Notes under the pieces: generated by a model
Told to the model about the DNA's origin: nothing
Seen by the model: only the letters and a program-made list of their open reading frames with translations
Databases searched by the model: none
Position numbers and translations under genes: made by a program
From: DASTFP01 sp963744345
GTDB taxonomy: Bacteria; Verrucomicrobiota; Verrucomicrobiia; Chthoniobacterales; Terrimicrobiaceae
Assembly (NCBI GenBank): GCA_963744345.1
Contig: CAVUTD010000026.1
Span: 62,001 to 126,000, forward strand
DNA: 64,000 nucleotides
Reading direction: 5' to 3'
Part shown: piece by piece, positions 42,941-51,567 of the stretch
How the letters are laid out: each line of letters begins with the position of its first letter
How positions within the stretch are numbered: the first letter of the stretch is position 1

Positions 42941-44416
42941 ATGCTCGTTACTTGCGCAGAGATGAAAAGCGCCGAAGAGGCCGCTTTCGCCCGAGGTGTT
43001 CAAGCTGAGGATCTGATGGAGCAAGCGGGTCGGGGAGTTGCCGAAATTGTGCGGCAGTTTCATCCGAAGCCGGGGCTTTGCAGCGTGTTTTGCGGTAAGG
43101 GTCACAACGCGGGAGACGCACTGGTCGCAGCAAGGTATCTCTCTGGCTGGGGCTGGGAACTCGATTTGCGGTTTGCCTACCCTGCGGCGAGCCTGTCTGC
43201 GCTCGCTGCTAAAAAGCTCAAGCAGCTGCCAGGAATTCCCAAGGGCAGTTCCGTCGTGAATTCAAAAAGAATCATTCTCGATGGTCTGCTCGGAATCGGA
43301 GCGCGAGGGGAGCCTCGCGGAGAGGTAGCGGAATCGATTCGATCGCTCAATCGCCTGCGACGTGATGAGGGCGCTTGGGTTCTGGCAATCGACCTTCCCA
43401 GCGGACTTGACGGAGACACCGGTCTACCCGCCTCAAATTGTGTGCAGGCCGATCTCACTGCCACGATTGCTTGCGTGAAGACTGGCTTGGTGGCCGACGC
43501 TGCGACGAACGTCGTCGGGCGGCTCGCGATTGTTCCGCTGGAGCAACTTCGGTCATGCGATTCAGGAGTGTGGCGGATGGCCACTTCGGAAACTTTAAAG
43601 GGTTGGCTTCCTGCTCGTCCCTTCGATCTGCACAAGGGCGACTGTGGCAGGGTAGGTATTCTCGCCGGATCTCCGGGGTTCCTCGGCGCCGCTCGCCTCT
43701 GCAGCGCAGCGGCGGTCCATGCAGGCGCGGGGCTTGTGACCGTTCTGGCCAAGCCGGAGACGGCTCAATCATTGGCGATCTCCTGCTTTCCGGAAGTCAT
43801 GGTCTGGCCCGTGGGGAGCTATCGTGAGGTGCATGGCATGCGATTTGATTCTCTTGCGATCGGGCCCGGCTTGGGTCTTGAACACGCTGGCGAGTTACTC
43901 GCCGTCATGCGAGAGGCGGTGCAACCAGTCGTCGTGGATGCGGACGCCCTGAACGCGCTCGCACGGGATGTGACAGTACTCAGAGAGTGTGCCGGTCCAC
44001 GCCTGCTCACACCTCACCCAGGCGAGATGGAACGTCTGTACCCGCAAGAGGGCCGAATACGCCAGCAATGGCTGGATGATTTCCTCGCTACTGGGTATCC
44101 CACAACTCTGCTCCTAAAGGGTGCTCGCACCCTTGTCGGAGATGCGAGAGGCGAACGATTCATCAACACAACGGGAAATCCTGGGATGGCTAGCGGCGGC
44201 ATGGGGGATGTGCTGACCGGCGTTTGCGCAGCGTTGATACCCCAATTGCCCGAGAGAAACCTTTTGCGAAGTGCTGTCATGGGCGCGTGGCTGTGCGGGC
44301 GCGCCGCCGAAACCGCAGTTTTTGACCCGATTGGTTCCGCGGAGTGCCTAAGCGCGAGCACGGTGATCAATCATCTGGGGAGAGCCTTCACGAGCTTGCG
44401 GGCCGGAGAATTCTAG
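42941..44416 (+). CDS. nnrD: Bifunctional NAD(P)H-hydrate epimerase / ADP-dependent dehydratase
   Basis: Repairs hydrated NAD(P)H. 491 residues with two domains. The YjeF-type epimerase (1-210) has CGKGHNAGDALVAARYL, where the usual GNNGGDG reads GHNAGDA, and VLAIDLPSGLDGDTG. The ribokinase-like dehydratase (220-491) has FDLHKGDCGRVGILAGSPGF, VVDADALNAL, LTPHPGEMERL and NPGMASGGMGDVLTG. The ATG gives MLVTCAEMKSAEEAAF, a usual YjeF opening. It stands alone on the plus strand after dnaJ. Confidence 0.9.
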   Translation: MLVTCAEMKSAEEAAFARGVQAEDLMEQAGRGVAEIVRQFHPKPGLCSVFCGKGHNAGDALVAARYLSGWGWELDLRFAYPAASLSALAAKKLKQLPGIPKGSSVVNSKRIILDGLLGIGARGEPRGEVAESIRSLNRLRRDEGAWVLAIDLPSGLDGDTGLPASNCVQADLTATIACVKTGLVADAATNVVGRLAIVPLEQLRSCDSGVWRMATSETLKGWLPARPFDLHKGDCGRVGILAGSPGFLGAARLCSAAAVHAGAGLVTVLAKPETAQSLAISCFPEVMVWPVGSYREVHGMRFDSLAIGPGLGLEHAGELLAVMREAVQPVVVDADALNALARDVTVLRECAGPRLLTPHPGEMERLYPQEGRIRQQWLDDFLATGYPTTLLLKGARTLVGDARGERFINTTGNPGMASGGMGDVLTGVCAALIPQLPERNLLRSAVMGAWLCGRAAETAVFDPIGSAECLSASTVINHLGRAFTSLRAGEF

Positions 44417-44495
44417 AGCACTCACCTTGCGGTCACGAATGGGCCAGTTATCCATTATGCATGCAGAATGCCGAGCATGAGCGATACTATTTTGC

Positions 44496-44717
44496 ATGGA
44501 TACCTCACAAGAGTCGCGCATGGGAGAAGACCGAGGGCCGCAGGACCAGCCGCTCAAGAAGCAAGAGATTCCTTACCAAGAAGAACCAGATTCTGGGAAG
44601 CAAACGAGCGAAGACAAGGCCGCTGAAGATTTTGACGAGGAGGCGTCGTTGGCTGCGGACGAGGAGCCGGGAACGTTCGATAGGGTTTACGAGCATGGCA
44701 GGCAGATGGGATTCTAA
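44496..44717 (+). CDS. Small acidic hypothetical protein
   Basis: A 73-residue, strongly acidic protein (EDFDEEASLAADEEPGTF) with no membrane segment and predicted largely disordered. It ends FDRVYEHGRQMGF. No family recognised. An ATG start in a short gap between nnrDE and the convergent DUF697 gene makes it plausible but unproven. Confidence 0.45.
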   Translation: MDTSQESRMGEDRGPQDQPLKKQEIPYQEEPDSGKQTSEDKAAEDFDEEASLAADEEPGTFDRVYEHGRQMGF

Positions 44718-44830
44718 CCGCGCGTCAACCACCTATCTTTGAAGCCTTGAGCCCTCGTCGGCCGCTTTATCCGTGCGGCGGGGAGACGCATCCTTATTTT
44801 ACGAGCACGTTGGATGCGTTCACCAACCAG

Positions 44831-45922
44831 CTATTCCTTCGAGATCGATTCGTTCTTTTTGCTTCGACTCAGAACGGGAAGGCGATGGCGTTTAAAAGCG
44901 TTCCATCCCGGCAAGAGTTTTCGAAAGAGCTTCTTTGATTCGTTGATGGGAGTGTCTTCGATAAAATATGCTATGGCCGTGCGTCCTACCGCGTAAGTTC
45001 CCGCGCCCGCAATCATTCCTGAGACCGCATTCCCCCAGATGGGAACAATCCTGATGATGGCGCGAGCACCTTCCCGGAAGAGGATTCCCGCGCCGATGTT
45101 AAATCCCAGAGCTCCGAGAAACTCCCCGACTACCCGCGGAGTGACAGATTTCCCCGCAGTGTAAATGATCAAACCTACCAGAAGGGTCTGCAACGTGGTC
45201 AGGATGGGCATATCGGCCAGGGGAATGGGTTGGAGGCCAATCACGCCACAGACAGCGGTGAAGGATTTCAGCAGTGATCCGGCAATCTGAGCCTGGGCTT
45301 CCCTCGCACCGGTGACCCGTGCGAATTCAAGCCGGGCAACGTTTGGAAGCGCTGTGCACAATGCCTCGGCCACCGATTCCCCGGATTCCGGAGCGCAAAC
45401 CACTACGTTTCGGATGGAGAATTCGCGCTCACTCATGACCAGGGCGCTGAGCCGGGCGCGTGCCTTCTCCCCACCAAACGAAACCGCGATCGTCCGCGCT
45501 TCTTTGGGACAGACGGCGACACGTTCTGCGGCCACTTCGAACGAGGATCTATCATCCAAGCCGTCCTGAAGCAGCAAGACCACATCTGGCGCGAATCGAG
45601 AAAGCGCGGATTCGAATACCACCTGCGGTGTGTCCAATCTTGCATCAAGAACCAGGATCTCTCCACGGTCTTGCACCCGGTACGAGCGCCAGCCATAGTC
45701 GCTAGCCCCTGTTTCAACCGCGATGCCGGCAACGGAATTCAAGAATTCCGGGACGCTTTTCCCAGAACCCCCCAGGAGAAGGATTCTTGCCGGCCGCTGT
45801 TCGAGGAAGAGCTCGCGGATCGGGAGAAGTTCACGCAAGATCGGCTTTTGCAAGCCTTCGGGAAGCTTCTCCACAAGCTTCCCCAGCCGTTGGTAAAGAC
45901 CTAAGAGAACGTCACGGTTCAA
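44831..45922 (-). CDS. DUF697-type membrane protein with degenerate GTPase-like domain
   Basis: About 363 residues. The N-terminal part has ARILLLGGSGKSVPEFLNSV, which sits where a P-loop GTPase G1 should be but lacks the first Gly of GxxxxGKS. VLVLDAR occupies a G3-like place. The C-terminal third contains hydrophobic helices and LQPIPLADMPILTTLQTLLV, typical of DUF697/YcjF-like proteins. Nucleotide binding is doubtful. The start is inferred to be TTG 45922, overlapping the bcp stop; no ATG is available and a much longer frame upstream is antisense-like within bcp. Confidence 0.68.
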   Translation of the reverse strand: MNRDVLLGLYQRLGKLVEKLPEGLQKPILRELLPIRELFLEQRPARILLLGGSGKSVPEFLNSVAGIAVETGASDYGWRSYRVQDRGEILVLDARLDTPQVVFESALSRFAPDVVLLLQDGLDDRSSFEVAAERVAVCPKEARTIAVSFGGEKARARLSALVMSEREFSIRNVVVCAPESGESVAEALCTALPNVARLEFARVTGAREAQAQIAGSLLKSFTAVCGVIGLQPIPLADMPILTTLQTLLVGLIIYTAGKSVTPRVVGEFLGALGFNIGAGILFREGARAIIRIVPIWGNAVSGMIAGAGTYAVGRTAIAYFIEDTPINESKKLFRKLLPGWNAFKRHRLPVLSRSKKNESISKE

Positions 45923-46403
45923 AGTTACGAAGATTTGCGAGGACGGTATCGGCGTGTTCTTCCGGCTTAACGCTCCGGAAGATCGATTTGATCCGGCCGT
46001 CAGGGCGAATGACGAACGTGCTCCGCTCCGTTCCCATGTAGGTCTTGCCTTCTTTGCTCTTCTCGATCCAGACCCCGTACGATTGGACGATCTCCTGCCG
46101 TTCGTCACTGATCAAAGGGTATGGAAGCTGATATTTGGCAATAAATTTCGCGTGGCTTTCCGGTGAATCAACGCTCACGCCGAAAACAGCTGCGTCTGCG
46201 TCAAGAAACGGTTGATACTGATCGCGAATGGCACACGCCTGCGCCGTGCAGCCGGGGGTGTCGTCTTTTGGATAGAAGTAGAGGACGACGGTCTTCCCCC
46301 GGAAATCTGACAAACTGATCGACTTCCCGTTGGCGTAGGGTCCTCCGACGGCTACGGCGGAAAACTCCGGAGCGAAATCACCAGGAGCAAGAGGCTGCAG
46401 CAT
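45912..46403 (-). CDS. bcp: Thioredoxin-dependent peroxiredoxin (Bcp/PrxQ)
   Basis: Reduces hydroperoxides. 163 residues. The peroxidatic Cys is at 52 in FYPKDDTPGCTAQACAIRD, with the resolving Cys five residues later at 57, the atypical 2-Cys arrangement of Bcp. GVSVDSPESHAKF and the C-terminal FVIRPDGRIKSIF complete the thioredoxin fold. It is divergent from the amidohydrolase gene and overlaps the downstream DUF697 gene at its stop. Confidence 0.93.
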   Translation of the reverse strand: MLQPLAPGDFAPEFSAVAVGGPYANGKSISLSDFRGKTVVLYFYPKDDTPGCTAQACAIRDQYQPFLDADAAVFGVSVDSPESHAKFIAKYQLPYPLISDERQEIVQSYGVWIEKSKEGKTYMGTERSTFVIRPDGRIKSIFRSVKPEEHADTVLANLRNFEP

Positions 46404-46508
46404 GATCCAGACAATTTACGTAGGCCGCGCCATTTGCAAGCCTCCAGCGAAAACCGGCGAACCGGCCTTGAAGACGATGTGTTTCTTGCTTTGCTACGCG
46501 AAGCAATT

Positions 46509-47732
46509 TTGAAGACCTTTCGTTCACGCATCATTTTACCGCTGGCTGCGCCACCCATTGAAGATGGTGTCGTCCACGTCAAGGAAGGCAGAATAGTTGC
46601 TGTGGGGCGCGCACCGAAGCTCGCCGCGGCACAGGTGGAAGACTTGGGAGACGCGGTCCTTATGCCCGGTCTGATCAATGCCCACTGCCATCTCGACTTC
46701 ACCATAATGCGAGGCGCCATTCTCCAGCACGGCAGTTTCCCTAATTGGGTGCGGCGAATTAATGATCTCAAACGCACCCTCTCGGACGACGATTACCTGC
46801 AATCCATTTCGAATGGTTTTGCCGAGTTGCGTCGCTGGGGAACCACAAGCGTCTTCAATATTGAGTCCTTTCCAGAACTCATGCTGCGCATGCCGCCTCC
46901 TCCAATTCGCGCGTGGTGGTTTTATGAGTTGATCGATGTCCGCAGCCGTTTTCACACCGAAGAGGTCGTCGCTGGCGCACTTGCCTTTTTTGAAAAGCAC
47001 CCCAATTGGATGGGTGGTTTTGGCCTTTCGCCGCATGCCCCTTATACCGCGTCGACAACGCTTTATGGATTGGTCAGGTTCTGTTGCGAGAAGTACTCGA
47101 TGCCCTGGACAACACATCTTGCCGAAAGTGAGGAGGAATTTGATATGTTCGTGCGGGCGTCGGGATCGCTCTACGACTTTTTGAGAGATCTGGGACGCGG
47201 CATGCACGATGTCGGCGGAATTACTCCAGTGGCGCGACTTTTCGGCGACGGTGCGGTGCCGCCAGGCGGCATCCTGGTACATATGAACAACTTGGCGGAT
47301 TCGGATTATCGACTTCTGGCAACCTGCGCGAGAGACATCACCGTGGTCCATTGCCCGAAATGCCACGCGTATTTCGAACGGCCCCCCTTTGCGCTTGACC
47401 GATTCCGCTCTCTCGGAATTTCGGTGTGTATTGGAACCGACAGTCTCGCGAGCAACACATCGCTGAATCTCTTTGAGGAAATGCGCCTCGTGCGCTGCAA
47501 TTTTCCACAACTTTCCTCTCAGGAGATTTTAGACATGGTTACGCGACGCCCTGCGAGGGCGATCGGTATGTCGGGCGAATTGGGTGAAATTAGCGTCGGC
47601 GCTTACGCGGACTTGATCGCGGTGCCTTATTCGGGCGCAGTGGATCGGGTCTTTGATGGTCTGATTGACAATTGTTTGCCCATTAGCTGGATGATGGTTG
47701 GAGGGCACCCCTTAAAGAATGTAGTCGCCTAG
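46509..47732 (+). CDS. Amidohydrolase/deaminase (MtaD/TrzA-SsnA-like)
   Basis: A metal-dependent amidohydrolase of about 400 residues. Metal ligands are visible in order: NAHCHLDFT (HxH), SPHAPYT, THLAESEEEF (His) and GTDSLASNTSL (Asp). IEDGVVHVKEGRIVAVG is the N-terminal beta domain, and GELGEISVGAYADLIAV closes it. These fit deaminases of S-adenosylhomocysteine/methylthioadenosine, guanine or s-triazine type; the substrate is not determinable. No ATG lies before the core, so the start must be non-ATG; TTG 46509 is a guess, and TTG codons at 46467 and 46434 are alternatives. Confidence 0.8.
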   Translation: MKTFRSRIILPLAAPPIEDGVVHVKEGRIVAVGRAPKLAAAQVEDLGDAVLMPGLINAHCHLDFTIMRGAILQHGSFPNWVRRINDLKRTLSDDDYLQSISNGFAELRRWGTTSVFNIESFPELMLRMPPPPIRAWWFYELIDVRSRFHTEEVVAGALAFFEKHPNWMGGFGLSPHAPYTASTTLYGLVRFCCEKYSMPWTTHLAESEEEFDMFVRASGSLYDFLRDLGRGMHDVGGITPVARLFGDGAVPPGGILVHMNNLADSDYRLLATCARDITVVHCPKCHAYFERPPFALDRFRSLGISVCIGTDSLASNTSLNLFEEMRLVRCNFPQLSSQEILDMVTRRPARAIGMSGELGEISVGAYADLIAVPYSGAVDRVFDGLIDNCLPISWMMVGGHPLKNVVA

Positions 47733-49967
47733 ATAAAGACGCAGCCGCAAAGACGCAGCTTGGGTAGAAGCGGTCAACAGTTCCTGGCCAGCCATTTCAA
47801 AACGGTTGGCTAATCCGAGCAGATGAATTGAGTCTTTGACGGGCACCTTGTTGGCAAGGATCCAGGAGCGCAGCCCATCGACCCACTCGTGCATTTGCTT
47901 GAGAGCATCCTCAAGCGCGCTCTTGGAGGGCATCGAAACTTCACGCAGCCTAAAAAGATCGATCTGCGACTGTAATTCCGAATCCATCACGTCCCGCAGG
48001 GCACGCAATGCTTTGCGTCCCTGCTCGGATTGCTGATCCGGCAATAGAGGAAGCATTTGACCGGTCGACGTCTGGAGATGTCCTGCTGCGCGACGCAGGG
48101 TTTGAATGTACTCTCGAAGGCGCTCTGGTTCATCCGGAGGGCAGTCGGGTTTATTCATTACGGCCAGCCATTTCATTGCCTCTCCGGGTATGAGAGATAA
48201 GCGTTGATAAAGCCATGGAGGCCGCTGGGCCGGTGGCAACAACAGAATTATTCGAGAAAGACGAAGGAGTTCAAGAACGCGATCACGAATTTCCCATTGC
48301 GGAAGAACGGGCCATAAGAGTCTTTGAACGAGAGAGGACAAAAGCAGCCCAAGAATGATGCCAAAGTACACTCCCATGATGGTCTGGAACGTCACCGGCT
48401 GCTGCGCATTTAATCCCACTGTGCCGACCACTGCGAGCAGCGTAATCTGCATGCCGTAAGTAATACCGGGTATCGCCTGGGTCAGGTAACCAAAGAGAAA
48501 CAGAGCGACAAACAATAGCATGTTGAAGACCAGATAGCTCGAAAGAGCCGGTGTCAGGAAAAGCATTCCAATAACATAGAGGATTCCGCCGACGGCGGTG
48601 TAAACAACGCAGTGGAACGCGCGCCGGTCCCCTTGTCCTCCAGGATACAAACGGGAAAGAACAGTGGAAACCCAGGTCGCTAAGACGATCATCGAAGCGC
48701 CAGGAGGATGTATCCAATTTTGAACGAAGAGACCGAGCGTCACGGCAACGAAAGCTTTCACGCCGTTGCGGATCCAGAATAGATCGAGCGGCGGAGAGGG
48801 GGGCGCGACGGCTTCCCGTGATGGTTGAAGGGGATTTGCAGGTAAAGACTCAAGCAGCCCGTTCAGCCTGCCAAGTTGCTGGGCTACCTCGTCAATCGAC
48901 AAGGCGTGCCCGGAGAACTGGAGCACTTGTTCGACAGGGATGGCGGCGGCCGTGTCAGTCTCGCGGATCGCATGGAGCTTTGCTCGCCAATGCTCGCGGC
49001 GCTCGTTCATCTCCGCAAGTTTGGACGCACGGCGCGCGGAATCTGCGTGAGCATCGGCAAAAACACCCAGGCAATCCGCGGTCGCAGCGTGTGCCGCTTC
49101 AAGCTCCGCCCGCAGGAATTTGCGGAAAGCGGCGTCCCTTGGCAGAGTTTGAACAAGAGTCTCGACCGCAGCGGAGATCCGATTGAGGCAGGCGATGATT
49201 TCAGTAAATGTCGGAAGTCGCTCGCGAAAATATTTACTCTCCAGCGCGCCGAAGTGCAGCAGGTTCTGCAGTCCTGAGATGACCGTGGCGAAGTTCCCGT
49301 CGTTCACATCGACCGGTTGTTCTGATTCTGTGAAGAGGAGGGCGGAGCGAGCTTCCAGGCCATTTCGTAGTTCGCCTAAGGCACTACGCATCTTTTCGAG
49401 GAACTCTTTGCGCGCATAGCGAGGCCAAATAAGGCTCGACACGAGCACCGCGCAGATCACCCCCACGGTGACTTCCTCGATGCGTGCCAGGGCCGGTTTC
49501 CAGGAGAATCCCGGGTCGCTCATTCCATTGCTGGCGACGACCATTGTGGTCAGCCCGGACAATAGAAAAGCATAGGGATACTTGGTGTAGCCAAACATCG
49601 CGGTGCAAAAACCGACGACACCGCCGACGAGCAGGAGATAGAGAACCGGCTGCTGCTCGAGCCCGGCGGTCAGCAGGTAGCCGATCACGCCCCCGATCGT
49701 TGTCCCTACAACCCTCATCAAGGATTTCTCTGCAACCGCTCCCACAAATTGCGCGAGCATGATCACAAAGACTGTGGTTAAGGCCCACGTTGGCTGCGGC
49801 AAGCGGATCAAGAGCGCAACAAATACGGAAAGTACCCCTGCAATGCCCATCTTGATACCGTGACGAACCGCGAGATTGCCGAAGATCTCATGCACACGCG
49901 CTCTCCACGTTCCGGATTCGGCGCGAGGTATGGGAGTTCTGTCGGTTAGTGTCGCCGAATCTGCCAT
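47712..49967 (-). CDS. FUSC/AaeB-like efflux membrane protein
   Basis: 751 residues with the duplicated FUSC architecture. One cluster of membrane helices lies near the N-terminus (TTVFVIMLAQFVGAVAEKSL, VLYLLLVGGVVGFCTAMFGY), a long helical soluble region follows, a second cluster lies near the middle (VKAFVAVTLGLFVQNWIHPP, YLVFNMLLFVALFLFGYLTQ), and a soluble C-terminal helical domain closes it. The ATG at 49967 (MADSATLTDRTP) is chosen. The frame stays open for 111 more codons, but that part is antisense to the DUF1656 gene. It is divergent from DUF1656 and HlyD genes, its usual partners in aromatic-acid efflux. Confidence 0.85.
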   Translation of the reverse strand: MADSATLTDRTPIPRAESGTWRARVHEIFGNLAVRHGIKMGIAGVLSVFVALLIRLPQPTWALTTVFVIMLAQFVGAVAEKSLMRVVGTTIGGVIGYLLTAGLEQQPVLYLLLVGGVVGFCTAMFGYTKYPYAFLLSGLTTMVVASNGMSDPGFSWKPALARIEEVTVGVICAVLVSSLIWPRYARKEFLEKMRSALGELRNGLEARSALLFTESEQPVDVNDGNFATVISGLQNLLHFGALESKYFRERLPTFTEIIACLNRISAAVETLVQTLPRDAAFRKFLRAELEAAHAATADCLGVFADAHADSARRASKLAEMNERREHWRAKLHAIRETDTAAAIPVEQVLQFSGHALSIDEVAQQLGRLNGLLESLPANPLQPSREAVAPPSPPLDLFWIRNGVKAFVAVTLGLFVQNWIHPPGASMIVLATWVSTVLSRLYPGGQGDRRAFHCVVYTAVGGILYVIGMLFLTPALSSYLVFNMLLFVALFLFGYLTQAIPGITYGMQITLLAVVGTVGLNAQQPVTFQTIMGVYFGIILGLLLSSLVQRLLWPVLPQWEIRDRVLELLRLSRIILLLPPAQRPPWLYQRLSLIPGEAMKWLAVMNKPDCPPDEPERLREYIQTLRRAAGHLQTSTGQMLPLLPDQQSEQGRKALRALRDVMDSELQSQIDLFRLREVSMPSKSALEDALKQMHEWVDGLRSWILANKVPVKDSIHLLGLANRFEMAGQELLTASTQAASLRLRLYLGDYIL

Positions 49968-50147
49968 GAGGACGAAGTTTCGCCTTGTCGGCGGTGGCAT
50001 TTCAAGAAAATGGCGCCCGAAGCGCTTAGCCAATGACCAGCACGTGCTGCCAGAGCCGCTGAGACGAACACGCAGCGCGCCGCACTGCTCGTGCATTAGG
50101 GATGCGGCTTGCTTCAGCGGCAAAGACATGAAAGAACGCAGCGCAGG

Positions 50148-50369
50148 ATGGATCTTTTTACGCTCCTGAGGACTGCCGAATTGCGGTTCGGTGATTTTCT
50201 TGTGCCGTGGGGAATGGTCATCTCCGCCTTGGGATTTCTTAGCGCCTGGGCTGCCGTGGCGGTCATGGAGCGGCTTGGAGGGACACGCGGAATTTGGCAT
50301 CTGCCGCTATTCTTTGTTGCGCTCGCCGTCCTCCTCGGATGCATTTTCGGGTTGCTTCTCGCTCCGTGA
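50148..50369 (+). CDS. DUF1656 small membrane protein (AaeX-like)
   Basis: 73 residues with two membrane helices (PWGMVISALGFLSAWAAVAV and LPLFFVALAVLLGCIFGLLL), the DUF1656/AaeX pattern, and ELRFGDFLVPWG between them. AaeX-type proteins accompany HlyD-like adaptors and FUSC transporters. The ATG at 50148 is preceded by GCGCAGG. Its stop overlaps the HlyD start as GTGA. Confidence 0.8.
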   Translation: MDLFTLLRTAELRFGDFLVPWGMVISALGFLSAWAAVAVMERLGGTRGIWHLPLFFVALAVLLGCIFGLLLAP

Positions 50370-51224
50370 AAATTACCCGCTCCCACCTGTTCACGCTCGT
50401 CATCGTAGTCCTCGCGATTGCTGGCAACGTGTGTTCTCTACTGGCGATATTCGATAAAGCCATGGACGCGCGACGGTCAGGTGCGAGCCAATGTGGTAGG
50501 CATCGCTGCGCGCGTGGCTGGGCCCATCATCCAAATCCCAATCAAGGATAACCAGAGCGTAAGGAAAGGAGATCTCCTCTTCGAGATCGATCCTGCAACA
50601 TTTCAAGCTGCCGTGGATAACGCCTCGGCAAAGCTGAAGCAGGCGGAAGCCGCCGAGATCCAGGCGCAGCAGGAACTTTCCCGGCAGACGGCGCTCTATG
50701 AGACTAAGACCGTCGACCTGCGTGACGTGCAGAACGCCCAAGACAACTATGCCGCGGCCGTGGCTAATGCCGCGGCTGCACAAGCCGACTTGGAAACCGC
50801 CAATCTGGATCTTGGTTACACCAAAGTCTTCGCGCCAGTGGATGGTTACCTCACCAATGTCAACACCAGCCCGGGCACGTATGTCAACGCAGGCGAACAG
50901 TTGCTCGCCTTGGTCGATTCAAGCTCGTTTTGGATCGCGGCCTACTTCAAAGAGACACAACTTAAGCACATTTCTGAGGGAGCCCGCGCAAGGATTACTC
51001 TAATGGGTCATGAGCTCAAGCCGTTTGAAGGCGAAATCGTTAGCGTGGCTTGGGGCATTTTCTTGCAGGACGGTTCGACGGTTGATCTGCTGCCTGTTGT
51101 CAGTCAAACAATCGATTGGGTGCGCCTTCCCAATCGGTTTCCTGTCCGCGTCCATGTCACCGGCACTCCTCCGGTTCCTCTCCGTATCGGCCAGACGGTC
51201 TCAGTTGCTCTCGAGAGCAAGTAG
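50366..51224 (+). CDS. HlyD-family periplasmic adaptor (AaeA/EmrA-like), frameshifted
   Basis: Membrane-fusion protein linking an inner-membrane transporter to the outer membrane. The start GTG overlaps the DUF1656 stop. The first 20 residues (VKITRSHLFTLVIVVLAIAG) form the membrane anchor in one frame. The remainder, LYWRYSIKPWTRDGQVRANV onward, is in another. Removing one A at 50426-50427 gives ...AIAG-TCVLYWRYS and a 285-residue adaptor with biotinyl-lipoyl (GPIIQIPIKDNQSVRKGDLL), coiled-coil and beta-barrel (YFKETQLKHISEGARARITL) parts. It functions with the divergent FUSC protein (inference). Confidence 0.83.
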
Positions 51225-51567
51225 GCTTCCAGAGAACTAATTCGGCTGGTCATTAGCATCAGACAATAAAAAGGACAGATGCGAGATGCGGAGCAGAAGT
51301 TGACGAACGCTCGCAGCTTTGTTAAGCAAGCTGAGTGCAGTGCTGCGATTTCTTTTGCATTCGCGTTAGCCTGTCCGCGCGCCATTTCAGCGCGCAAGTA
51401 ACTGTAAAGCGTATGTTCTCTATTCTGACTCTGCTTAGCCTAAGCGGCTTGCGCGCTCCCGGACGCACGCATTGGCTGGTCCAACAAGATCGCCGCGATT
51501 TCAAGGAAACGAGTCCTCTTTCGCGAAAGCCGCGCCTCGAACACGGTAAGTGAGCCAGCTTACGCCT
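51225..51567. other. Intergenic stretch without recognised gene
   Basis: Between hlyD and the sugar porter. It contains GCGCG-CCATTTCAG-CGCGC, a short stem, at about 51378-51396. Open frames are short and not family-like. The promoter of the sugar porter must lie here; I see no strong -35/-10 pair. Confidence 0.4.

Noticed and set aside
46536..47510. A 324-codon minus-strand open frame opposite the amidohydrolase
   Set aside because: Antisense to a gene with all metal-binding motifs intact; composition is atypical and no family resembles it.
49968..50300. A longer N-terminus for the FUSC protein
   Set aside because: The extra 111 codons would be antisense to the DUF1656 gene and carry no FUSC features; the ATG at 49967 fits better.
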